64,000 nt of DNA from the NCBI GenBank assembly GCA_017465565.1, contig JAFTWA010000039.1, positions 98,454 through 162,453 on the forward strand, given 5' to 3'. Positions 45,257 to 52,237 of this stretch are shown here, one piece after another. The notes under the pieces are model-generated. The model was not told the origin of the DNA and searched no databases. It worked only from the letters and a program-made list of their open reading frames with translations. Position numbers and translations under genes: made by a program. The stretch is from Tyzzerella sp. Its GTDB lineage: Bacteria > Bacillota > Clostridia > Lachnospirales > Lachnospiraceae. Position 1 is the first letter of the stretch; the number at the start of each line of letters is the position of its first letter.

Positions 45257-47623
45257 TTACATTTCATCATTTTTATTTCGGTTCACAATAGCCTTTTTCA
45301 GTAATTCTTCCACCTTCTTATATCGCCTATCTGTAATAAAACCTCGCTTGCACAAATAATCTAACGCATCGTTTTTCGATGTAATATTAGTCCGAGCCAA
45401 TGCATCAATTACAATGGATTCAAAATCGAAATTCGTCGTTTGTTTCTTTACAATTACACCAGCAGCACTGCTTTTTGTAAATCCAAGAAATTTAAGTTCA
45501 AACAATTTGCTAAATCGAAAAATATACTGTTGCAAAAGATATGTATTCCATGGGTATCCACACACTGGGAATCGCATAAACTCTACAATTTCACCTATTG
45601 GTAAATAATCATCGCAGTAAAAAGAAATTGCACTATCTACTGATTCGATATCAAACTCCACAGCATCCTCCGATACAAATTCATCGCGATTAATACGAAT
45701 CGCATTCTGATGAATCACCTCCCAATACGGAGCTGTCCCAATATAGTTTGCTAATTCCTGAACATTTGCTACAGTAAAATAAGTATGACCCTTTGCATAG
45801 TCAGCAAATACATCTGCAATTTTCATCTGTTCACCTTTTCTTGTAATAACACCTGTTGCAACATCATATTTGGCTCGAAGATAATAGGTCAATATTCTAC
45901 GTATACCAAGCACACTAAATTTTGTTACTAATTTCTCATACAAATCCTCATCAACCTGCACAAGATTATCTACTATCTCATTACAAGTGATATATTTACT
46001 ATCTTTTAACAAAGTTTCGCAAATCTTAACAAACACTTTTTTATCATTCTCTGAAATATGAGCAACATCAACATGAAAATATTCTGTTTTACTATTTCCC
46101 ATAATTTGTGGATTATTGAAATGAAGTACCGAATAAATATCATCATGATCTAAATGAGATAACTTACTGTAAATATCTTCATACGAGCACGGTTCATCTG
46201 CACTAATCAGATAATTTTCCACTTCACCAGCAATATTAGGCTTTGTCCCTATTTTGTATGAAAAATATTTATTTTCGTAATACAGCGGAGTTCCATCAAA
46301 CGTTACTTTCATATACTCAACAAGCATTTCTGTACTATAAATATACGAATTGAACAAGTCCTTAAATTTTTCAAACAACACATTATAAAATAGCACATCA
46401 TAATTCTTAAAATACTCTTCAATATATTTAACAAGTTTTATAGCTATATCTTTTTCAACTATCGCCTTTGGCAAAAAAAATCGTTCATCAAAAACAAAAC
46501 ATTTCTGATTAATGTAACTCAAAATTTCATCGTTTTCTACTATTTTCCCATACTGTTCTTCAAAAAGACTTTCAAATCGTCGGCGATCCATAATTGAATT
46601 CGGACGATATCCTCGTTTAAATGCGGATATTAAAACAGACTCGATTTCAGAAGGTGCTTTATATGCTCGTTCTATGGTTATAGAAACACTTTGAACCACT
46701 TTAGCAGAATTATTCCTACCAAGAATATATCCTTCCCCAAGTCTTTCCGCCCAGCTCGCAAATGACAAAATATTTAACATTGCTTCTTTAGAAATATCAT
46801 AATCCTCTATAACTTGGTCAAGCGTTAAATAAGCATGCTTATAATTTTCTTTTAATAACGAATATACTTGTTTAAATGCTTCAGGATACAAAGCATTCAA
46901 TTCCATATCTTTCTCAGTAACAACATATTCATGCAACTCGACTTTGTTGGATTCATCTAGCGTTTTTACACCAAATTTCAAGAACTTTGCATACAATTTT
47001 GCATAATTTCGCAAAAATTTGGATAAATCCTTATGCAAAACACGAAAAAAATTAAAACCTTGTAATGTATTAACAAAGGTATTATATTGCTTTAAATTAT
47101 TTATTTCCCATACTGTGTTAATGCTTTTCTTTTGATTAATTGCATAATCAGAAACTTCATCAAAACAGATCAATATCCAATTAACAAAATTTTCTTTTTC
47201 CCCTGCATCCAAAAGCCATTTTCGAAATTGTACTTTATTGTTACTTTTTCTCGTGCCAATCGCCATTGTCTTTTCATCTAACGCCGGTGATTCTGCCTTC
47301 TCAAGTGCGTATGTGAGAATTTGTTTATATTCCTCAGGCTTATTCTTTCGCAATGCCACTATTTCGTCAAACAATTTTGTTCCAACTTTATTAGTTGGAC
47401 TAACCTTGCCAAAAGCAGAATACTCCATGCTTTGAAATTGAAATGTAATACCATTAATATTTCGATAGATTTCATCAATATTTTCACCATGACTAATAGC
47501 CATCTTTCGAAGCATATTTGATACGCGTCGTATTGCCTCTTTTCGTCCTTCTTGTTTGTTCTCTACTCTAATTACAGCCTCAAGAAGGATTGCAGCTTCA
47601 TATTTATTCCACTTAGGTTGCAT
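45257..47623 (-). CDS. Unrecognised 788-aa protein, first gene of the type 4 BREX operon
   Basis: I do not recognise this protein. It is mostly helical with several winged-helix-like segments (TLDQVIEDYDISKEAML; SADEPCSYEDIYSKLSHL; YCDDYLPIGEIVEFMRF), which suggests DNA binding. The N-terminus (EAAILLEAVIRVENKQEGRK; RRVSNMLRKMAI) is well-structured, and the C-terminus (ARTNITSKNDALDYLCKRGF) resembles a small folded module. There is no obvious catalytic motif. It precedes brxP by 11 nt and is clearly in the same operon. It may be a target-recognition or regulatory subunit. Confidence 0.85.
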   Translation of the reverse strand: MQPKWNKYEAAILLEAVIRVENKQEGRKEAIRRVSNMLRKMAISHGENIDEIYRNINGITFQFQSMEYSAFGKVSPTNKVGTKLFDEIVALRKNKPEEYKQILTYALEKAESPALDEKTMAIGTRKSNNKVQFRKWLLDAGEKENFVNWILICFDEVSDYAINQKKSINTVWEINNLKQYNTFVNTLQGFNFFRVLHKDLSKFLRNYAKLYAKFLKFGVKTLDESNKVELHEYVVTEKDMELNALYPEAFKQVYSLLKENYKHAYLTLDQVIEDYDISKEAMLNILSFASWAERLGEGYILGRNNSAKVVQSVSITIERAYKAPSEIESVLISAFKRGYRPNSIMDRRRFESLFEEQYGKIVENDEILSYINQKCFVFDERFFLPKAIVEKDIAIKLVKYIEEYFKNYDVLFYNVLFEKFKDLFNSYIYSTEMLVEYMKVTFDGTPLYYENKYFSYKIGTKPNIAGEVENYLISADEPCSYEDIYSKLSHLDHDDIYSVLHFNNPQIMGNSKTEYFHVDVAHISENDKKVFVKICETLLKDSKYITCNEIVDNLVQVDEDLYEKLVTKFSVLGIRRILTYYLRAKYDVATGVITRKGEQMKIADVFADYAKGHTYFTVANVQELANYIGTAPYWEVIHQNAIRINRDEFVSEDAVEFDIESVDSAISFYCDDYLPIGEIVEFMRFPVCGYPWNTYLLQQYIFRFSKLFELKFLGFTKSSAAGVIVKKQTTNFDFESIVIDALARTNITSKNDALDYLCKRGFITDRRYKKVEELLKKAIVNRNKNDEM

Positions 47624-47758
47624 AACAATTCCCCTTATAATTTTTTATTTTCAAACCTTCTAGAATGCCTCCACATTTCATCAGCATATTTCTCATATTT
47701 CATACAAACTTCCAGACAAACAAATCAATTGCGTTTGGAACAAAATTACTCAATATAT

Positions 47759-47787
47759 AAAATATCACATAAACTATTTTATTTCAA
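47759..47787 (-). promoter_or_regulatory. Weak candidate promoter of the BREX operon
   Basis: TTGAAA (782-787) and TATTTT (759-764) are 17 bp apart on the minus strand, giving a leader of about 130 nt before the 788-aa gene. The -10 is poor, so the assignment is tentative. Confidence 0.3.
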
Positions 47788-47903
47788 TTCGCATTAACGT
47801 AATTCGACAAATTTCTTTTTTGGCAACTTTAGTATTTATTTGCTAAAAGTTACATTTTAAGATTGATCTAATTATCTTTTCTTCTACTTCAAACTGTTTT
47901 TTT

Positions 47904-47954
47904 AACAAAAAGCAAGGTGAACCAAGGGCACTTACGTACCCTTAATCACCTTGC
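47904..47954 (-). terminator. Strong intrinsic terminator upstream of the BREX operon
   Basis: A nested hairpin: outer 9-bp GCAAGGTGA/TCACCTTGC and inner AAGGG/CCCTT. On the minus strand it is followed by CTTTTTGTT. It stops leftward transcription from the mazG side, so the BREX operon needs its own promoter. Confidence 0.8.
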
Positions 47955-48342
47955 ATTGATAACCTCTGTTATATTCTAACACACATCCCCAGAAAAATCG
48001 ACATTATTTTCACCTTGTCTTATCCTTGGATTGCCATCAGACAAAAGCCACAAACCGTCCTTGCCCGTGTCACCTAGCACCTATATGCCTCTTTTCCCTT
48101 CGCCACACCACGCTTCTCACATAATTTTGTCCTAAACTTGTCCTAAAACTTTCTTCCTAACGCCCACAAACCTTTACATTTCTTGCTATCTTACTACTTT
48201 CTCCCGCGCTGCCGTGGCAAACCATTAATACTTTTATCATAATTTAATCTCCTAATTTATTACTTTCTATTTCGTGAAAACAGAAAAGCCAAGCATGGTA
48301 TAGATAATACCATAAACTTGACTTTAAATCTATGTATTTAAG
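47955..48342. other. Non-coding junction between the two defence clusters
   Basis: No gene is visible in about 390 bp. It holds a TTGTCTTATCC copy near 48017, the right tandem repeat at 48127-48148, and a perfect 7-bp palindrome ATGGTAT-AGATA-ATACCAT at 48295-48313 just past the mazG-like stop. Base composition shifts to more C-rich, patchwork sequence. It is probably the right end of the integrated element. Confidence 0.5.
48127..48148 (+). repeat. Right tandem 11-bp repeat matching the left one
   Basis: TTGTCCTAAAC is followed directly by TTGTCCTAAAA. With two flanking T it matches 17 of 18 bases of the block beside the integrase, in the same orientation. It may be integrase arm sites or part of the att core. 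Confidence 0.6.
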
Positions 48343-48687
48343 CTATTTTTCTTTTAACTCCGTATACTTTTCTTTACTTCCAAAAGCCTTTTCTACAGGA
48401 TATTTTTCATTATTGCTTTTTACTTTTTCTCTGACTATTTCATCCAAATCTAGTCCGCAAGTATCAGCCATAAGTATACAGTAATTCACTACATCTGCAA
48501 GTTCTTCTTTGATTTTATCCTTCTTTGATTCACAAATTACGTCTTCGGCACTCCACTGAAATACTTCTAAAAGTTCTGCAGCTTCTAAGTTTATTGAAAT
48601 TGCCAAATCTTTTGGATTATGAAATTGTTTCCAATTTCTATCATCTCTAAATTTTAATACTTGTTCTATTGTTTCCTGCGTCACCAT
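48343..48687 (-). CDS. MazG-like nucleotide pyrophosphohydrolase
   Basis: A 114-aa all-alpha NTP pyrophosphohydrolase of the MazG / dCTPase (RS21-C6) type: the metal-binding EAAELLEVFQW and EELADVVNYCILMADTCGLD pattern is complete. It hydrolyses (d)NTPs to monophosphates. It follows the GIY-YIG/helicase gene by 20 nt, a recurrent pairing in bacterial defence islands. It might deplete or sanitise nucleotides during infection. Confidence 0.85.
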   Translation of the reverse strand: MVTQETIEQVLKFRDDRNWKQFHNPKDLAISINLEAAELLEVFQWSAEDVICESKKDKIKEELADVVNYCILMADTCGLDLDEIVREKVKSNNEKYPVEKAFGSKEKYTELKEK

Positions 48688-48707
48688 TTTAACACCTCCA
48701 TTACATA

Positions 48708-50462
48708 CTATTTAGTAGCATTTAATAATGCCTCTCGCAATTCGTCATCGCATGCATAAATATATAATCCTTCAACTCCGCGGGTCATAAGTACACGCAC
48801 TTCATGTTGAATAAGCGTTTCACCGAACTGCTTTTTACTTCCATCTAACAATGTTCTATTTCTTACCGCTTTTGCGTTACAGCTAGCTGATGGATCGAAT
48901 ATAATCTTGCCATTACGATATTTCACAGAAGGTCCCAGAATTACGCCTGCATAATTCAAATCAAACCCCTGAATTGTAAATGTAGATCCTACCTCTCCAA
49001 GCGTTTGTGGTTGTTCCGCCCAAGAGAGTGACTTATTTGCTCTCTTAGTTCTTCTATCCAACTCCTGTTCTAACTCTCTATTCCAAGGTTTATGCCACTT
49101 GTCAATAATTACTTCCCAATATTTTGAGAACCTTGCCACTGGAGAAGAAGTTGAACTATATTCCCAATCATATGTTGCAATCATTCTTGATAATTTATGA
49201 TTATCGTCTAAAGCTTTTGACTTTAATGCTTCTTCTAATTCATAAGGACTTTCAAAGATTCTTATTTCGTATCCACCTTTATTACTTGGGATTCTTGAAA
49301 TTTGACGCCTTTTTGTAAAATCATCAATCCAACTAACTATCTCTTCTGATGCTTTTATACGAAGTTGATTTTTCAGTTCAAAATAGTTATTCTGTTTCTT
49401 TGCTAATTCTCTATACTGTTCTAATATTTGAGCTTCCCAATATTGTTCTGTTGTGAGTATCTGATTTTCATCAAACATTACTACAGTAACTCTAGCTCGG
49501 TCAATAATGTCTTTAAGTTGATTATTGCCTTGATATGACTGCTTACCCTGGGTTAGAAGTAAATGTGCTTCATCGATAAATGCAACATCTATAGGTTCAT
49601 CCTCTGTATGATGATTAATAAATGTTGTTGGCTTACAAACAACTTCTCCATATCGTTCTGTCAATCCAAGTTTTTGTGCAATTTGTTTGTAAACTGTAAT
49701 CTGTTCATCATGATTTACCATCATGCAGCATTTCAAAGGTTCTATCTCCTGCTCCTCCGCACTAGCAAATATCTCATAAAATGTGCTACTATTAAGAACT
49801 GTTTTTCCTGTCCCTGCTTCTCCCTCAATGAATATCAATTGATTTTTCTTTTGTGTTTGCAATACCCCAAAAATTCTCTGTAAAATGCATCTTTTCACCT
49901 CTTCTTGCTCCTCTGTTAATTTGTGAAGAGGCGATGCCTTAAAAACAGCTGAATCCTTTATTGCACTTTCACTTGGAAATAACTCTTTATTGTCACTACG
50001 AAGTTTTTTCCAAACCATTCGGAAAATATCATTCATCTCGGTATCCGGATAATATCTACTTTGTGGATTACCACGCACATTATGAATTTTTCTCACACGC
50101 TCTACACTCATCATATAATGCATTAATCTATTCTCTATATCCAATGTCATAGATTTATTAAAGTGCTCATGCCCAATAATATATAAACTTACATCTTGCA
50201 ATAAAAGTTGATGTTGCCATTTACCCTTATCTGCGCCAGCATCGTAATGTTGCTTTGTTCTTTGAACAATGTTATTAGATTCCCCTATGTAAACCTCATA
50301 ATCACCCGTTTCCTTCCAATTATGAATATAAACTGTTGGAAATTGTAACAGTATTTTTCTTTCTTTATCAGATACCTCTTCAAACAACGACTCCTGAAAA
50401 CCTCTTAGGCCTTGTATATTATCATTTATTTTCTTCACTATCGGTTTAATGTTTGTTCCCAT
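48708..50462 (-). CDS. GIY-YIG plus DUF2075 (Schlafen-like) nuclease-helicase protein
   Basis: 584 aa. Residues 43-73 (TVYIHNWKETGDYEVYIGES) form a GIY-YIG-like nuclease core. A superfamily 1 helicase-like DUF2075 ATPase follows, with Walker A IEGEAGTGKT (about 215), Walker B AFIDEAHLLL (about 295), the TFTIQGFDLNYAGVILGP motif and the VRVLMTRGVEGLYIY end. Such fusions are seen in phage-defence neighbourhoods. It is co-transcribed with the MazG-like gene. Confidence 0.82.
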   Translation of the reverse strand: MGTNIKPIVKKINDNIQGLRGFQESLFEEVSDKERKILLQFPTVYIHNWKETGDYEVYIGESNNIVQRTKQHYDAGADKGKWQHQLLLQDVSLYIIGHEHFNKSMTLDIENRLMHYMMSVERVRKIHNVRGNPQSRYYPDTEMNDIFRMVWKKLRSDNKELFPSESAIKDSAVFKASPLHKLTEEQEEVKRCILQRIFGVLQTQKKNQLIFIEGEAGTGKTVLNSSTFYEIFASAEEQEIEPLKCCMMVNHDEQITVYKQIAQKLGLTERYGEVVCKPTTFINHHTEDEPIDVAFIDEAHLLLTQGKQSYQGNNQLKDIIDRARVTVVMFDENQILTTEQYWEAQILEQYRELAKKQNNYFELKNQLRIKASEEIVSWIDDFTKRRQISRIPSNKGGYEIRIFESPYELEEALKSKALDDNHKLSRMIATYDWEYSSTSSPVARFSKYWEVIIDKWHKPWNRELEQELDRRTKRANKSLSWAEQPQTLGEVGSTFTIQGFDLNYAGVILGPSVKYRNGKIIFDPSASCNAKAVRNRTLLDGSKKQFGETLIQHEVRVLMTRGVEGLYIYACDDELREALLNATK

Positions 50463-50620
50463 TCTTTCTGTTCCTTATTATTCTTCAAGCATCCTGGAGT
50501 TTATAATTTTTCAACATTTCTGAAATCCCCATGCTCCATAATCTACCATCATAATCTTTAATAACACTATTCTTAAATTATATTACGGGAGAATGATACT
50601 TTCAATCCTAATGTTTGAGT

Positions 50621-52195
50621 TTAAACATTATAAAAATTTATAATTCTATCTATTACCTCTTTCAAATGTGCAAACACAATTTCTAAGCTACCATCATCCA
50701 TATTACAGATTGCCTCACAAAAAGCCATTTTATCAAATTCTTCTATTTCTTTTTTTTCACCATAGTCTCCAATCGTTGTCTTTTTAACATAAAATGGTTG
50801 CAAATCAACGGCATCTAACACTAAGGCATTTTCAATCCCTTTTTGAATTTTTTTAGCATTATCATATCGTGGGATCGACAACGCCACAACATTATTTTTG
50901 ATAGTTTCTTTTCTATTAGTATCACAATCCTTTAGACATATATTTATAATCGGTAGATTACAAGCGACCAAAAACTGAAATGCTCTATCAACACTTTTAT
51001 CACCAGAATTAACTTCTTGTCCATTATCCCCTATATATCCTACCCATTTAAACCGAAAAGGAACCTCATATTTAAACACTTGTAAAGCCTTTGTAAAATA
51101 CCTCTCATCTGTTCTACCTTCAAGATATACCACTGATTCCTCTGTTGAAAATTCATGAATCGAAAACGCATCACGAACTGCTTCTTGGGATGCACATTTG
51201 AAATATTCTGGTTTATCATTAACAACAATATCGCCTGCATCATTTCTTGTAAGTACAATAACTTTATCATTTTTTCGATTTTCATTATGTACAATAAATG
51301 GAGAATGTGTTACTGTGAAAATTTGTGAAGTCTGTAACCCATTTTCATTAGTAAAAATCCCTTTATAATAATCCATAATCTTTTTCTGCCATGTAGGATG
51401 GAGACTAATTTCTGGTTCATCAATGAAAACGAACGCTCCATTCATAGCATTTACATTCTTCAGTAAAAAACATCCTCGATAAACAATTTGTTTTTCACCA
51501 GAGCTCAGGTTATCAATTGGTATATCTATTCCATTTTTCTTAAACAAAATAGCTTTATAACCATTCATATTTTCTATATGACTATATATAAGCCCATCAA
51601 ACATTCTTGAAAATGCTTTTGTAAATCTAGGCATTCGTTCATTTGTAACAAGTTGTGACAATGGTATATCAGGATTCTCTCTACATACCTTGGACACCTC
51701 AGCATCATCTAGCGCCTGAATATCTATTATTAATTGCTTGATTTGTTTCGGAAAATTTCCACTTGATTTATAACTTGTATCATCTGAATCTAGAGAAAGA
51801 CTCGAAACAGAAGATATATTTGAAGCATGAAAATTTATATCAACATCAGAAAATATTCCATTAAAGAAATATCTTTGTCTAAAGTCAGGATGTCCTGGTA
51901 TTGTATTCCATCCAGACTCATCTTTAACCCATATTGTGTTCTGTCCATTAATATTTTTAAAATAATAGTTTAAGATGTGTGATTCATTATCTTTCTCAAT
52001 TTCAACAGATGCTTCAAACTTTGGTTCTCCTGATATAATTTGATATATAGCGTTAAGTATTGTACTCTTTCCACAACCATTCTCTCCTGCAATTATTACA
52101 GTATCTACTGCCTTACCATCACCCCTACAAAAATCCAATGAAAGGTTTCCTAATATTGTATGATTATTAAATGTGATTTTTTTTATTTTGTGCAT
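50621..52195 (-). CDS. ABC-type ATPase fused to a TOPRIM-like nuclease (OLD / fused PARIS-like)
   Basis: 524 aa. The N-terminal SMC/ABC-like ATPase has Walker A GENGCGKST (37-45), signature NLSSGEKQ (about 226), Walker B FVFIDEPEISLHP (about 258) and VTHSPFIV. The C-terminal domain has a TOPRIM-type Glu motif VVYLEGRTDERYF (about 355) and an acidic DCD (about 420), as in OLD nucleases and the DUF4435 effector AriB. A single-chain PARIS (AriA-AriB) or a class 1 OLD protein are the two best readings. It lies 42 nt downstream of the NACHT gene. Confidence 0.75.
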   Translation of the reverse strand: MHKIKKITFNNHTILGNLSLDFCRGDGKAVDTVIIAGENGCGKSTILNAIYQIISGEPKFEASVEIEKDNESHILNYYFKNINGQNTIWVKDESGWNTIPGHPDFRQRYFFNGIFSDVDINFHASNISSVSSLSLDSDDTSYKSSGNFPKQIKQLIIDIQALDDAEVSKVCRENPDIPLSQLVTNERMPRFTKAFSRMFDGLIYSHIENMNGYKAILFKKNGIDIPIDNLSSGEKQIVYRGCFLLKNVNAMNGAFVFIDEPEISLHPTWQKKIMDYYKGIFTNENGLQTSQIFTVTHSPFIVHNENRKNDKVIVLTRNDAGDIVVNDKPEYFKCASQEAVRDAFSIHEFSTEESVVYLEGRTDERYFTKALQVFKYEVPFRFKWVGYIGDNGQEVNSGDKSVDRAFQFLVACNLPIINICLKDCDTNRKETIKNNVVALSIPRYDNAKKIQKGIENALVLDAVDLQPFYVKKTTIGDYGEKKEIEEFDKMAFCEAICNMDDGSLEIVFAHLKEVIDRIINFYNV

Positions 52196-52237
52196 TATAC
52201 CTTCTCCTTTGCCTAGTTAATCTAATAAACCAATTTT

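Larger units (their letters stand above)
28959..48148. mobile_element. Putative integrative, possibly mobilizable element carrying type 4 BREX
   Basis: The unit is bounded by tandem 11-bp repeats of the same orientation. It contains a Tn916-type integrase and excisionase at one end, an oriT-like site, decayed fragments, two unknown genes and the BREX operon. No conjugation (T4SS) genes and no intact relaxase were found, so it would need a helper. The right end is uncertain: the neighbouring defence genes up to about 55 kb could belong to the same island. Confidence 0.55.

Noticed and set aside
34662-47623. Classical Dnd phosphorothioation system
   Set aside because: No dndB, dndD or dndE; PglZ, BrxC and BrxL are diagnostic of BREX.
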